Shown here: one piece after another, positions 18,054 to 27,372 of the stretch
Numbering within the stretch: position 1 is the stretch's first letter
Layout: every line of letters begins with the position of its first letter
NCBI GenBank assembly: GCA_965222015.1
Contig: CBDCTL010000024.1
Coordinates: 1,116,001 to 1,180,000, forward strand
From: JANQPX01 sp965222015
GTDB lineage: Bacteria > Pseudomonadota > Alphaproteobacteria > Geminicoccales > Geminicoccaceae
Reading direction: 5' to 3'
Length of the DNA stretch: 64,000 nucleotides
Translations under genes and position numbers: made by a program
The notes under the pieces: generated by a model
Seen by the model: only the letters and a program-made list of their open reading frames with translations
What the model was told of the DNA's origin: nothing
Databases searched by the model: none

Positions 18054-18382
18054 GGCGTCTTCTTCGCTTGTCGGCCTTCGGTCCCACCTCCAGCGTCGGC
18101 TCCGGCTCGATGGTACCCTGTCGGCGCAAAAGCCGCTATCACGACGCGCGGAGCACGCACGGACCGGAAAATCCCGTCGGCTTGCGATCGGCCGAAACGC
18201 GCCGAACTCGCCTGCCGTGTCGCCGCCTTTTTTTGCTCTGCGCGTCCGAGGCGGGGTTGATGAATTCACCATCGGCGTTGTAAATCATAGCGCGTAATTC
18301 GATACAGGAATTGCAAGCTTTTGGCGATTTACCGTCGATCGCATCATCGCCAGAGTCACGACTCCAGCCATCGAGGCCTTCA
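18054..18382. other. Divergent intergenic region, acyl-CoA synthetase / gmd
   Basis: 329 bases without a gene. The left part is GC-rich; the right part (from about 18250) is AT-richer and probably carries the gmd promoter. No recognisable operator, riboswitch or terminator was found. Confidence 0.4.
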
Positions 18383-19447
18383 ATGAGCGAACGGATCGCG
18401 TTGATCACCGGCGTCACCGGCCAGGACGGCGCCTATCTGGCGCGGCTGCTTCTGGAAAAGGGCTATGTCGTCCACGGCGTCAAGCGCCGCTCGTCCTCGT
18501 TCAATACCGAGCGGGTCGACGACCTCTATGTCGACCCCCACGAGCGCGACACCCGCTTTTTCCTGCATCACGGCGACCTCACCGACGCCACCAACCTGAT
18601 CCGTCTGGTGCAGGAGATCCGGCCGACCGAGATCTACAACCTCGCCGCCCAGAGCCATGTGCAGGTGAGCTTCGAGACCGCCGAATACACCGCGAATGCC
18701 GACGGCATCGGCACGCTCCGCCTGCTGGAGGCGATCCGCATCCTGAAGATGGGCGACCGCGTGCGCTTCTATCAGGCCTCCACCTCGGAGCTCTACGGCA
18801 AGGTGCAGGAAACCCCGCAGAGCGAGACCACGCCGTTCTATCCGCGAAGTCCCTACGCGGTCGCCAAGCTCTACGGCTACTGGATCACGGTGAACTACCG
18901 GGAAGCCTACGGCTACCACGCCTCGAACGGCATTCTGTTCAACCACGAGAGCCCGCTCAGAGGCGAAACCTTCGTCACGCGAAAAATCACGCGCGCGGTC
19001 GCGGCGATCGAGCTCGGCCTGCAAAGGCGTCTCTACATCGGCAATCTCGACGCCAAGCGTGACTGGGGCCATGCGAGGGACTATGTCGAAGGCATGTGGC
19101 GCATTCTGCAGCGGGATCAGCCGGACGACTACGTGCTCGCCACCGGCGAGACCCACAGCGTGCGCGAATTCGTCGAGCTCGCCTTTCGCTGCGTCGGCCG
19201 TGAGATCGCCTGGCAGGGCCGGGGCGCGGACGAGGTCGGGGTCGACGCCAAGAGCGGCGAGACGCTGGTCGCGGTCGACCCGAATTATTTCCGGCCGACC
19301 GAGGTCGATCTCCTGCTCGGCGATGCGACCAAGGCCATGCGCGAGCTCGGCTGGCGGCACGAGACCACCTTTCCGGCACTGATCCGGGAGATGGTCGAGG
19401 CCGATCTGGTGGCGGTGAAGAAAGAAGGCTGCCGCAACCCCGAGTGA
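18383..19447 (+). CDS. gmd: GDP-mannose 4,6-dehydratase
   Basis: Converts GDP-D-mannose to GDP-4-keto-6-deoxy-D-mannose, first step to GDP-L-fucose (and other 6-deoxyhexoses). 354 residues, extended SDR fold: NAD(P)-binding GVTGQDGAYLA (about residues 9-19), KRRSSSFNTERVD, the catalytic ST-SELYGK and SPYAVAKLYGYW (Tyr-x3-Lys), NHESPLRG for substrate binding, and the conserved GNLDAKRDWGHARDYVEGMW. ATG at 18383 is the family start. GDP-L-fucose synthase follows 59 bases downstream. Confidence 0.96.
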   Translation: MSERIALITGVTGQDGAYLARLLLEKGYVVHGVKRRSSSFNTERVDDLYVDPHERDTRFFLHHGDLTDATNLIRLVQEIRPTEIYNLAAQSHVQVSFETAEYTANADGIGTLRLLEAIRILKMGDRVRFYQASTSELYGKVQETPQSETTPFYPRSPYAVAKLYGYWITVNYREAYGYHASNGILFNHESPLRGETFVTRKITRAVAAIELGLQRRLYIGNLDAKRDWGHARDYVEGMWRILQRDQPDDYVLATGETHSVREFVELAFRCVGREIAWQGRGADEVGVDAKSGETLVAVDPNYFRPTEVDLLLGDATKAMRELGWRHETTFPALIREMVEADLVAVKKEGCRNPE

Positions 19448-19506
19448 CAGCGCACCGCTCGACTTTGGTTCGGCGCCGAGCTGGCGAGGATGTTGGAGGA
19501 GCGTTG

Positions 19507-20466
19507 ATGAGCGGCGAGGTGATCTATCCTCTCGACGGCAAAAGGATCTGGGTCGCCGGCCATCGCGGCATGGTCGGAAGCGCCCTGGTCAGGCGGCTTG
19601 CGCGTGAAGATTGCGAGATCCTGACCGCCGGGCGCGACGTGCTCGATCTCACCCGCCAGGACCGGACCGAGGCCTGGCTCGCGCGGGAAAAGCCCGACGT
19701 CGCGATCATCGCCGCGGCCAGGGTCGGCGGCATCCTCGCCAATGACAGCGAGCCCGCGAGCTTTCTCTACGACAATCTGATGATCGAGGTGAATGCCATC
19801 CACGCGGCCTATCAGGCCGGCGTCGAGAAGCTCCTGTTCCTCGGCTCGAGCTGCATCTATCCGAAGCACGCCCCGCAGCCCATGCCGGAAGAGTGCCTGC
19901 TGGAGGGCCAGCTCGAACCGACCAACCAGTGGTACGCCATCGCCAAGATCGCCGGCATCAAGCTCTGTCAGGCCTATCGCCGCCAATATGGCGCCGACTT
20001 CATCAGCGCCATGCCGACCAATCTGTACGGCCCCGGCGACAATTTCGACCTGATGTCCAGCCATGTGGCGCCGGCCCTGATCGCCAAGATGCACCGGGCC
20101 AAGGTCGAGGGTGCTGCCGGCGTCGAGATCTGGGGCAGCGGCCGGCCGAAGCGGGAATTTCTCCATGTCGACGATCTCGCGGATGCCTGCGTCCACCTTC
20201 TCCGGACCTACAGCGATGAGCTGCACGTCAATGTCGGCACCGGCGAGGACCTGTCGATCGCAGAGCTCGCCGAGATGATCCGCGGCATCGTCGGTTTTGA
20301 GGGCAAGCTGGTCTACGACCCGGATCGACCGGACGGCACGCCGCGAAAACTGCTCGACGTCAGGCGGCTGACGGCCCTCGGCTGGCGTCCGACCATCACC
20401 CTGGAAGACGGCCTCCGAGCGACCTGCCGCTGGTATCGGGACGAGGTCGCGGCCCGTGCAGCCTGA
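19507..20466 (+). CDS. fcl: GDP-L-fucose synthase
   Basis: Epimerase-reductase that completes GDP-L-fucose synthesis with NADPH. 319 residues: GHRGMVGSALVRRL (about residues 18-31), AAARVGGI, SSCIYPKHAPQPMPE with the catalytic Ser/Cys, NQWYAIAKIAGIKLC (Tyr-x3-Lys), MPTNLYGPGDNFDL and the C-terminal REFLHVDDLADA and NVGTGEDLSI. A GGAGGAG ribosome site 6 bases before the ATG at 19507 settles the start. Pairs with gmd as a two-gene GDP-fucose cassette. Confidence 0.96.
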   Translation: MSGEVIYPLDGKRIWVAGHRGMVGSALVRRLAREDCEILTAGRDVLDLTRQDRTEAWLAREKPDVAIIAAARVGGILANDSEPASFLYDNLMIEVNAIHAAYQAGVEKLLFLGSSCIYPKHAPQPMPEECLLEGQLEPTNQWYAIAKIAGIKLCQAYRRQYGADFISAMPTNLYGPGDNFDLMSSHVAPALIAKMHRAKVEGAAGVEIWGSGRPKREFLHVDDLADACVHLLRTYSDELHVNVGTGEDLSIAELAEMIRGIVGFEGKLVYDPDRPDGTPRKLLDVRRLTALGWRPTITLEDGLRATCRWYRDEVAARAA

Positions 20467-20501
20467 CGTCGGCGAAAGGACGAAGTTCGCTGTGAAATAA
20501 A

Positions 20502-20539
20502 TTTGCGCTGATGGCGTTCGCTTGAAAGGACAGCGCAAA
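20502..20539. repeat. 9-bp perfect inverted repeat between fcl and the wbaP-like gene
   Basis: TTTGCGCTG (20502-20510) and CAGCGCAAA (20531-20539) are exact reverse complements around a 20-base loop, 36 bases after the fcl stop. No T-run follows, so it may be an operator or a Rho-dependent stem rather than an intrinsic terminator. The rest of the 224-base gap is AT-rich and should hold the promoter of the following gene. Confidence 0.4.
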
Positions 20540-20690
20540 AGTTGTCCGGATCGCGTAACTTCAACCAAAAGTAGCAATTAAGCTGAAATCGTTAGCAACA
20601 ATCGCTTGCAACTTCAGGTTAAGATACGGTAATGCCTTTAGCCAGTTCGGCACAATTCAGCATGTCGCATACGGTGATCGATAACGACCG

Positions 20691-22178
20691 ATGGATATAG
20701 TCGCCGCCTCGAGCGCGCATATCGGCACCCGGCCTCGTCGAAGGCTGAAGGAAACGTGGCTGCTGGCCGGCCTCGACATCCTCGTGATCTATACATGCTT
20801 CGCCGTCGGCCGCACCACCAACTGGGTGGTGAACGGCCTCACCTTCGAGGAGGCGCTGCTCGGCTGGCAGAGTGACTACGGTTCGACCCGCGCAGTGATC
20901 GCGCTCTCCCTCGGCGTCGCCTGTCTCATCCTGTTCGCGCGCCTCGGCCATTACGATCGGCGCCGGCCGTTCTGGCAGGAGCTCGGCGACATCTGGGGCG
21001 TCGTGGTGATGATGGCGATCCTCGACGCCGCCCTGGTGTTTCTGACCAAGACCAATTTTTCGAGGCTCTGGTGGGGTGCGAGCTGGACGCTGGTCGCCCT
21101 CCTCGTGCCGAGCGTGCGCTACGGCGTGAAGCAATTCCTGATGTCGAAGGGTGCCTGGATCCGACCGACCGTGGTGGTCGGCGTCGGCCCGAACGCCGTG
21201 GACACGGCGCTGGCGCTGCAAAGCGAGCCCATTTTGGGTTTCGAGGTCGCGGCCTTCATCCAGCCCGCCAACACCGAGACGAAAACGCCCGCTTCGATCG
21301 AGATCGGCGGCAGGAACCTGCCTGTGCTGCCGGCCGCCCCCTTTCCCGACCTCCTGCCGCCCCATCTCGGACGGCCCCATGTGGTGGTCGCCATGGACAT
21401 GGAGGAGATCGTGCGGGACGCCGCCTATGTGGAACGCCTGAGCCTCTGCTACGCCGACGTCGACATCGTCTCGCCCATGCGCGGCCTGCCGATCGCGGGC
21501 ACGCGCGTCACCCATTTCTTCACCCACGACGTGCTGGCCCTTCGCCTGCACAACAATCTCTCGCGCCCCTGGCCGCGGCGCATCAAGCGATGCTTCGATC
21601 TGGTGGTCGGCTGTCTCCTACTTTTCCTGACGGCCCCCCTGTTCGCGCTGATCGGCTGGCGCCTACGGCGCAAGGGCGGGCCGGTGTTCTTCGGCCACAC
21701 CCGCATCGGCAAGGGCGGGCGGCGCTTCAAATGCCTGAAGTTCAGGACCATGGTGCCCGATGCCGACAAGGTGCTCGACGACTACCTCGCCGCTCATCCC
21801 GAACGCCGCGAGGAATGGGAGACCTGCCACAAGCTGAAGGGCGATCCGAGGATCACGCGCATCGGCCGCTGGCTCCGGCGAACCTCCCTCGACGAACTGC
21901 CGCAGCTCATCAACGTGGTCCGCGGCGAGATGAGCCTGGTCGGCCCGCGCCCGGTGATCGCCGACGAGCTGGAGCGCTACGGCGACAATCTCGTCTACTA
22001 CATCGAAAGCAAGCCCGGCCTGACCGGTCTCTGGCAGGTGAGCGGCCGGAGCGACGTCACCTACCGCCAGCGCGTGCATCTCGATTCCTGGTATGCGCGC
22101 AACTGGTCGCTATGGTGCGACCTCATCATCCTGATCAAGACGCCGAGTGCGGTCCTGCGCGGCTTCGGCGCCTACTGA
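20691..22178 (+). CDS. WbaP-like undecaprenyl-phosphate hexose-1-phosphate transferase
   Basis: Starts a lipid-linked glycan by moving a sugar-1-phosphate from a nucleotide sugar to undecaprenyl phosphate. 495 residues: four N-terminal membrane helices (to about residue 150), a CoA-binding-like middle domain (VVVGVGPNAVDTALAL), a re-entrant helix (KRCFDLVVGCLLLFLTAPLF, from about 300), then the catalytic domain with RIGKGGRRFKCLKFRTMVPD, RRTSLDELPQLINV, MSLVGPRPV and KPGLTGLWQVSGRSD. Full-length WbaP/WcaJ architecture. Sugar specificity (galactose, glucose or other) is not visible. It stands with gmd, fcl and a GT4 gene. Confidence 0.88.
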   Translation: MDIVAASSAHIGTRPRRRLKETWLLAGLDILVIYTCFAVGRTTNWVVNGLTFEEALLGWQSDYGSTRAVIALSLGVACLILFARLGHYDRRRPFWQELGDIWGVVVMMAILDAALVFLTKTNFSRLWWGASWTLVALLVPSVRYGVKQFLMSKGAWIRPTVVVGVGPNAVDTALALQSEPILGFEVAAFIQPANTETKTPASIEIGGRNLPVLPAAPFPDLLPPHLGRPHVVVAMDMEEIVRDAAYVERLSLCYADVDIVSPMRGLPIAGTRVTHFFTHDVLALRLHNNLSRPWPRRIKRCFDLVVGCLLLFLTAPLFALIGWRLRRKGGPVFFGHTRIGKGGRRFKCLKFRTMVPDADKVLDDYLAAHPERREEWETCHKLKGDPRITRIGRWLRRTSLDELPQLINVVRGEMSLVGPRPVIADELERYGDNLVYYIESKPGLTGLWQVSGRSDVTYRQRVHLDSWYARNWSLWCDLIILIKTPSAVLRGFGAY

Positions 22179-22195
22179 ACCGCTCGGAACATCGC

Positions 22196-22237
22196 GGGGG
22201 CGTCAGGGCTCCGTCGTCGACGACGAACACCGCCCCC
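22196..22237. terminator. Nested hairpin between convergent wbaP-like and GT4 genes
   Basis: Outer stem GGGGGCG (22196-22202) with CGCCCCC (22231-22237). Inside it lies the perfect 14-base palindrome CGTCGTCGACGACG (22212-22225). It is symmetrical and centred between two convergent genes, so it likely ends transcription in both directions. No T-run. Confidence 0.5.
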
Positions 22238-22264
22238 CAGTCAACGCCGCGGCGCGTCGCCGCT

Positions 22265-23566
22265 TTACCCTATTGCACTGTCGTAGAGCACGCTCGGGAG
22301 CGGCTTTCGGCCCTCGATCAGCTCGCGGTAGACGGAGACCGTGCTTTTGCCCATGCGGGCGAGGCTGTAGTGGCGATCGACGAAGCGGCGGCAGCGGGTG
22401 GCCAGCCGCTCGCGGGCGTCGTCCGGCATGGCGAGTGCCAGGTCGAGGGCGCTGGCGAGGTGGCCCGCGTCCTCGGGCTGCACCAGCCAGCCCGTCGCCG
22501 CCGGCATGATCGTTTCGGAGAGGCCCCAGTCGTCGGTGGCGATCACGGGCTTGCCCATGGCCTGGGCCTCGATCGAGGTGCGGCCGAAGGCTTCGGGGCC
22601 GGTGGAGGGGATGACCACGAGGTCGGCGAGCTTGTAGGCGGCGGGCATGTCGTCGCAGGGGCCGACCAGCCAGACGCGGTTTTCGAGTTTGCGCTCGATG
22701 ATCTTTTTCTCGACCCGGTCCGCATAGGCGCTGCCGGCGGGCCGGTTGCCGACCATGATGCAGATGGTGTTTTCGAACTTGCCGTCCTGCCAGAGCCTGG
22801 CGAGTGCGTCGAGCAGCCAGGTGTGGCCTTTGCGCTTGGAGATGCGTGCGGGCAGCATGATGATGCGTTTTTCGGGGTCGATCTCCCAATCCTCGCGCAA
22901 GCGCCGGACGCGCGTCTCATCGACGTTCTCCGGGTCGAATTCCTGGAGGTCGACGCCGCGCGGGATGACACGGAGCTGATCCTCGGTCACGCCGTAGCGC
23001 TTGATCACATGGTCGGCGACGTAGTCGGAAATCGCGATCACGCGCTCGCCGCTGGTCATGATCGCGTTGTAGCCGCGCTTCAGAAAATTGTCGGCGCCGC
23101 TGTAGAGGCTGTGGAAGGTGGTCAGGAAGGGGACACCTGCCCGCTTCGCGGCGTAGTAGGCGCTCCAGGCAGGGGCGCGAGAGCGGGCGTGAACGAGCTG
23201 GATGTCGTGATTGCGGATGATCTGGGCGAGGCTTTTGACGTTCTTCCGCATCACCAGCGGATTCTTGGCGTGGACCGGCAGTTTGAGGCTGATCGCCCCC
23301 ATCGCGAACAGGTCCTTTTCCTGCTCGCCGCCATTGGAGGCGACGATCGGCGTCCAGCCCTGGCCGATCAGATAGCGCGAGATGTCGAGCGTGCCGCGCT
23401 CGACGCCGCCCGGGCCGAGGGCAGGCAGAACCTGCAGGACCTTCGGCCCTTTGAGCCGCGCGATCGCGGCCTGGACTTCTTGCACGCTGGTCAGATCGTC
23501 CATCGGATCGAGCTGCGCGTCCTCCAAAATGGCGTCTGCATGGTCGAGCAGGAGTTCTGTGGTCAT
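22265..23566 (-). CDS. Glycosyltransferase family 4 (GT-B)
   Basis: 433-residue GT-B glycosyltransferase. VLQVLPALGPGGVERGTLD (about residues 43-61) is the glycine-rich N-terminal loop of GT4 enzymes, VHARSRAPAWSAYYAA follows, and the C-terminal domain has IIMLPARISKRKGHTWLLDA, the nucleotide-sugar-binding IPSTGPEAFGRTSIEAQAMG with the E-x7-E pattern, and PVIATDDWGLSE. Acceptor unknown; in this locus it probably acts on the same cell-surface glycan as the WbaP-like transferase. The first about 35 residues are an acidic extension absent from many relatives. Confidence 0.9.
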   Translation of the reverse strand: MTTELLLDHADAILEDAQLDPMDDLTSVQEVQAAIARLKGPKVLQVLPALGPGGVERGTLDISRYLIGQGWTPIVASNGGEQEKDLFAMGAISLKLPVHAKNPLVMRKNVKSLAQIIRNHDIQLVHARSRAPAWSAYYAAKRAGVPFLTTFHSLYSGADNFLKRGYNAIMTSGERVIAISDYVADHVIKRYGVTEDQLRVIPRGVDLQEFDPENVDETRVRRLREDWEIDPEKRIIMLPARISKRKGHTWLLDALARLWQDGKFENTICIMVGNRPAGSAYADRVEKKIIERKLENRVWLVGPCDDMPAAYKLADLVVIPSTGPEAFGRTSIEAQAMGKPVIATDDWGLSETIMPAATGWLVQPEDAGHLASALDLALAMPDDARERLATRCRRFVDRHYSLARMGKSTVSVYRELIEGRKPLPSVLYDSAIG

Positions 23567-23604
23567 CGGACTTTGCCTGTTGTCCAGGCTGACCGGGTGC
23601 TACC

Positions 23605-24402
23605 ATGGATTCCACGGTGCGCAAACCCGAACGGCCCTGGGTTGGTATGGTGTTCGAAACGATCGATCTTTCCGGCGGGCGCAAACTCGCCTTCGTTCAC
23701 AGTCCGGGCCGCACGCCCGGCGTCATGTTCTGCGGCGGCTTCAAGTCGGACATGACCGGGTCGAAGGCGCTCGCTTTGGAGAAACATTTCGCCGAGCAAG
23801 GACACGCCTTCACCCGGTTCGACTATACCGGCCACGGCGCCTCGTCCGGCGATTTCGAGGACGGCACGATCGGCGCCTGGAGGGACGACGCCGTCGCGAT
23901 CATCGACGAGGTGACGGCGGGGCCGCTCGTCCTCGTGGGATCCAGCATGGGCGGCTGGATCATGGTGCTGGCGGCGCTCGCCCGGCCGGAGCGGGTGAAG
24001 GGACTGGTCGGCATCGCAAGCGGCCCCGACTTCACCGAGGATCTTTTTTGGGCCAGGGGGAACGAGCGGCAGCGCAGAGTGCTGATGGAGACGGGCCGCT
24101 GGGTGGCACCGTCCGCCTATGGCGACGAACCCTACGTCATCACGCGAAAATTGATCGAGGAGGGCAGACACCATCTGGTGCTGCGCGAGTCGATCCCCTA
24201 CCAGGGGCCGGTCCACCTGCTGCACGGCCAGGCAGACCCGGACGTGCCCTGGCAGACATCGCTTCGTCTCGCCGAAGCGCTCGCTTCCGAGGACGTGACC
24301 GTCGAGCTGATCAAGTCGGGCGATCATCGTCTCTCCAAGCTGCACGAGCTGGAGCGGATCACGGCTGCTGCGCAGCGGGTGCTGCAGGCTATCGAAAGCT
24401 GA
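23605..24402 (+). CDS. Alpha/beta hydrolase (ABHD10/serine-esterase-like)
   Basis: 265 residues, alpha/beta hydrolase fold. Oxyanion/early strand: PGVMFCGGFKSDMTGSKA; nucleophile elbow VGSSMGGWIM (Ser about 114); acid in LLHGQADPDVPW; His in SGDHRLSK. The GFKSDM pattern followed by FTRFDYTGHGASSGDFEDGT is typical of the ABHD10-like thioesterase/esterase group. Substrate unknown. The ATG at 23647 (MVFETIDLSGGRK) is an alternative start. Diverges from the GT4 gene and converges, 4 bases apart, on the SDR gene. Confidence 0.87.
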   Translation: MDSTVRKPERPWVGMVFETIDLSGGRKLAFVHSPGRTPGVMFCGGFKSDMTGSKALALEKHFAEQGHAFTRFDYTGHGASSGDFEDGTIGAWRDDAVAIIDEVTAGPLVLVGSSMGGWIMVLAALARPERVKGLVGIASGPDFTEDLFWARGNERQRRVLMETGRWVAPSAYGDEPYVITRKLIEEGRHHLVLRESIPYQGPVHLLHGQADPDVPWQTSLRLAEALASEDVTVELIKSGDHRLSKLHELERITAAAQRVLQAIES

Positions 24403-24406
24403 CACG

Positions 24407-25273
24407 TCATGCGCTCATGCCTTCGAGGAGGGCGCGCAGGCCTTCGCGGTAGTTCGGGTGCTTGAGCGCGACGCCGAGTTCCTCACGGATGCGGCCGTTG
24501 GCGACCTTGCGGTTGTCGGCGTAGAAGCTTTTCGCGGCTTCGGATAGATCCGCTTCCTCGAAGGGCACTTCCGGCGGCGGCTCGACGCCGAGGAGCTCGG
24601 CGGCGTAGGCGACCACGTCCTGCGGCGGGGCGGGCTCGTCGTCGGCGACATTGTAGATCGCGCCGGGGTTCGGTCTCGCCATCGAGGCTTTCAGCACCTG
24701 CACGATGTCGTCGACATGGATGCGGCCGAACATCTGGCCCGGCTTGACGATTCTTCTCGCACGTCCGGACTTGACGCTTTCCAAGGCATTGCGCCCGGCA
24801 CCCGGCCCGTAGATGCCGGCGAGCCGAAAAACATGGGCGGGCAGACCGGACGCCAGCCAGTGCCCCTCGGCGGCAACGCGGCGCTTCGTCCTGGGGAGGG
24901 ACGGAGCCGGCGGATCGCCCTCGTCCACCCACGCGCCGCCGCGGTCGCCATAGACGCCGGTGGTGCCGAGATAGCCGGCCCAGGCGAGGGTAGGGCAGGC
25001 GCGAAGATCTTTTTCGTGACAGCGGAGAACGGGATCGCCGCCCTCGTCAGGCGCGATCGAGGTGAGGAGATGGGTGGTGCCGGCGAGCGCCCCGGTCGGA
25101 TCGCGAAGCGGCAGGTCCGGACCGAACAGGAAGGTCTCGATGCCCTCCGCTTCCAGCCTCTGATGCTTTTTCTCCGAGCGAGTCGTGCCGGCGACGGTCC
25201 AGCCCTCGGCCAGAAGATCGCGGGCAAGCGCCAGGGCCGAATAGCCGAGGCCGAAGCAGAAAAGGCGGGTCAT
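24407..25273 (-). CDS. NAD(P)-dependent epimerase/dehydratase-like SDR (YeeZ type)
   Basis: 288 residues. The N-terminus LFCFGLGYSALALARDL has the G-x-G-x2-x nucleotide-binding loop of atypical SDRs related to E. coli YeeZ. YLGTTGVYGDRGGAWVDE and FRLAGIYGPGAGRNALESV are extended-SDR motifs, IHVDDIVQVL and YNVADDEPAPPQDVV complete the C-terminal half. The classical Tyr-x3-Lys is not obvious, which is usual in the YeeZ group, so catalytic activity is uncertain. Overlaps queG by 4 bases (ATGA at 25270-25273). Confidence 0.85.
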   Translation of the reverse strand: MTRLFCFGLGYSALALARDLLAEGWTVAGTTRSEKKHQRLEAEGIETFLFGPDLPLRDPTGALAGTTHLLTSIAPDEGGDPVLRCHEKDLRACPTLAWAGYLGTTGVYGDRGGAWVDEGDPPAPSLPRTKRRVAAEGHWLASGLPAHVFRLAGIYGPGAGRNALESVKSGRARRIVKPGQMFGRIHVDDIVQVLKASMARPNPGAIYNVADDEPAPPQDVVAYAAELLGVEPPPEVPFEEADLSEAAKSFYADNRKVANGRIREELGVALKHPNYREGLRALLEGMSA

Positions 25274-26454
25274 GCGATGACCCCCGCATACTCGCCCAGG
25301 ACGTCGGCGTCGGTCTCGCGCTCGCGCGCGGCCCTCGTTCGATCGTCGAATTCCTGGCGATCCAACTGCTGACCGAGCGCCCAGACCGCCATGGCACGCA
25401 CCAGCGGGGACGGATCGCCAAGCAGCCCCTCCGCGACCGCGGCAAGTTCAGCCCGGGGCGGCCCGCCCCCGTTGCCTGCGGCGATGAGGACGTTTCTGAC
25501 GAAGCGGTCGCGACCGATGCGCTTGATCGGCGAGCCGGCGAAGCGTTTGCGAAAGGCGGCGTCGTCCAGCCCGGCGAGTTCGACGAGCGGCGGGGCGTTC
25601 AAATCGTCGCGCGCTTTCAGCTTTGCTTCGTTCGCGGTCCGGGAAAATTTGTTCCAGGGGCAGACGGCGAGGCAGTCGTCGCAGCCATAGATGCGATTGC
25701 CCATGGGCTTTCTGAATTCGGCGGGGATGTGGCCCTTGTGCTCGATCGTCAGGTAGGAGATGCAGCGCCCGGCGTCGAGCTGATAGGGGGCCGGGAAGGC
25801 GTCCGTCGGACAGATGTCCAGGCAGGCGCGGCACGACCCGCATCTGTCGACACCGGCGGGATCGGACCCGATCTCCAATGTCGAAAAAATCTCGCCCAGG
25901 AACAGCCAGGAGCCGTGGGTCCTGGAAACGAGATTCGTATGCTTGCCCTGCCAGCCGATCCCTGCTCGTTCGGCGAGCGGCTTTTCCAGCACCGGGGCGG
26001 TGTCGACGAACACCTTGATCTCGCCGCCGCTCCGGCTCACCAGCCACTGGCCGAGCTGCTTCAGCTTTCCCTTGACGACGTCGTGGTAATCCCGGTTCCT
26101 CGCATAGACCGAGATGCCGCCGGCACTTGGATCCTCCAAGACGGCCAACGGATCCTCGATTGGCCCGTAGTTCATGCCCAAGACGATCACGCTTCTTACG
26201 TCCGGCCAAAGTGCCTTTGGCGCCCTTCGCCGATCGAACGTCGTCTCAAGCCAGTCCATGTCGCCATGGCGGCCGAGATCGACATACGCCCGATAGCCGG
26301 CCTCGACCTGCTTCGGCAGGTCCGGCGTCGCGAACCCCACGACATCGAAGCCGAGTGCCCGGGCGCGTTCCCTTATCGCCGGCCGCCAGTCCCAGGACGC
26401 TGGACTACGGGCGTTCCCTGAGACCGAGTGGCTGATCGAGGCATGTCCGGCCAT
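25270..26454 (-). CDS. queG: QueG, epoxyqueuosine reductase
   Basis: Last step of queuosine synthesis on tRNA: reduces epoxyqueuosine using cobalamin and two 4Fe-4S clusters. 394 residues. VFVDTAPVLEKPLAERAGIG carries the catalytic Asp region, CGSCRACLDICP and CDDCLAVCPWN (about residues 205-260) are the cluster-binding Cys sets, and a HEAT-like C-terminal helical repeat is present (LLGDPSPLVRAMAVWALGQ). Start at MAGHASISHSV (26454), which follows the upstream GST stop by 11 bases. Groups with the SDR and GST genes on one strand. Confidence 0.93.
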   Translation of the reverse strand: MAGHASISHSVSGNARSPASWDWRPAIRERARALGFDVVGFATPDLPKQVEAGYRAYVDLGRHGDMDWLETTFDRRRAPKALWPDVRSVIVLGMNYGPIEDPLAVLEDPSAGGISVYARNRDYHDVVKGKLKQLGQWLVSRSGGEIKVFVDTAPVLEKPLAERAGIGWQGKHTNLVSRTHGSWLFLGEIFSTLEIGSDPAGVDRCGSCRACLDICPTDAFPAPYQLDAGRCISYLTIEHKGHIPAEFRKPMGNRIYGCDDCLAVCPWNKFSRTANEAKLKARDDLNAPPLVELAGLDDAAFRKRFAGSPIKRIGRDRFVRNVLIAAGNGGGPPRAELAAVAEGLLGDPSPLVRAMAVWALGQQLDRQEFDDRTRAARERETDADVLGEYAGVIA

Positions 26455-26465
26455 GAGGCGCCGCC

Positions 26466-27131
26466 TCAAAAATCGAGGTCGGAGTAATGGGAGACGGGGC
26501 GAATCGAGGGGAGGCGGTCAGCCAGAAGGGGGCGGAAGCTCGGGCGGGACTTGATCTTGGCGTACCAGAGCTTGGCGCCGGGATGCTTCTCCCAGGGGAC
26601 GTCGCCGAGATAGTCGAGTACCGAGAGTTGCGCCGCAGCGGCGAGGTCGGCGACGGTCAGCTCGTCGCCGCCGAGCCAGTGGCTGCGGTCGAACAGATAG
26701 TCGATATAGGCGAGGTGCTCCCGGATGTTGGCGAGGCCGCGGCGCACGGCGGCGCTGTCGGGGGTCGACTTGTCGCGCAGGCGCTTGATCAGCTTTTCGT
26801 GCCAGATGAGGTCGGTGACATCCGCGACGAATTTCTTGTCGAACCAGGCGACGAGGCGGCGGATTTCCGCACGCTGGACGGGATCCTTGCCGAGCAGCGG
26901 GCGCGCGCGCTGGGTCTCCTCCAGATATTCGACGATCACGCCGCTATCCACGATGATGTTCGATCGGTCTTCGAGGATCGGAACCTCGCCCGCGGGATTG
27001 CCGGTTTTCAGGTCCTCGCGGCAGAGCCAGGGCTCGATCGCCTCCGCGGTCACGTCGAGTTCCTTCTCCGCGAGGGCCAGACGCACCTTGCGCGAATAGG
27101 GGCAGAGCGGGAAATGAAGCAATTTTAACAT
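26466..27131 (-). CDS. Glutathione S-transferase family protein
   Basis: 221 residues. Thioredoxin-like N-terminal domain with the active-site CPYSRKVRLAL (Cys10-x-x-Ser) and the glutathione-binding cis-Pro segment GEVPILED followed by SGVIVEYLEE. The C-terminal helical domain has the N-capping box WLGGDELTVADLAAAAQLS. CPYS is typical of omega/beta-type or glutaredoxin-like GSTs, so thiol transfer or dehydroascorbate-type activity is possible. First gene of the GST-queG-SDR unit. Confidence 0.9.
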   Translation of the reverse strand: MLKLLHFPLCPYSRKVRLALAEKELDVTAEAIEPWLCREDLKTGNPAGEVPILEDRSNIIVDSGVIVEYLEETQRARPLLGKDPVQRAEIRRLVAWFDKKFVADVTDLIWHEKLIKRLRDKSTPDSAAVRRGLANIREHLAYIDYLFDRSHWLGGDELTVADLAAAAQLSVLDYLGDVPWEKHPGAKLWYAKIKSRPSFRPLLADRLPSIRPVSHYSDLDF

Positions 27132-27372
27132 AAAGATTATCTAGCAAAATCGATGCGTTGGCCGCAAGTGCTAGTCGCTGACTTAAGAAATTGACGTTCT
27201 GCGATATTTTTTCTTGATAAAATCGCTTTTTGGTGAAGGTCACGCAGCAGCGAAAGACGGGCGCTTCGATGGCGGCGACAGGCCTTTTGCGGGTTTGACA
27301 AGTGCTCCCGCTTTGCCCGACAAGAGGTGTTGCGCCATCGAGCAAGAAGCAAGGATCGGGGAAGAAACCGTC

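Noticed and set aside
20560..20620. TTAA-containing stretch before the wbaP-like gene as a CtrA box
   Set aside because: The two half sites are 9 bases apart and the second is TTAG, so it does not fit TTAA-N7-TTAA.
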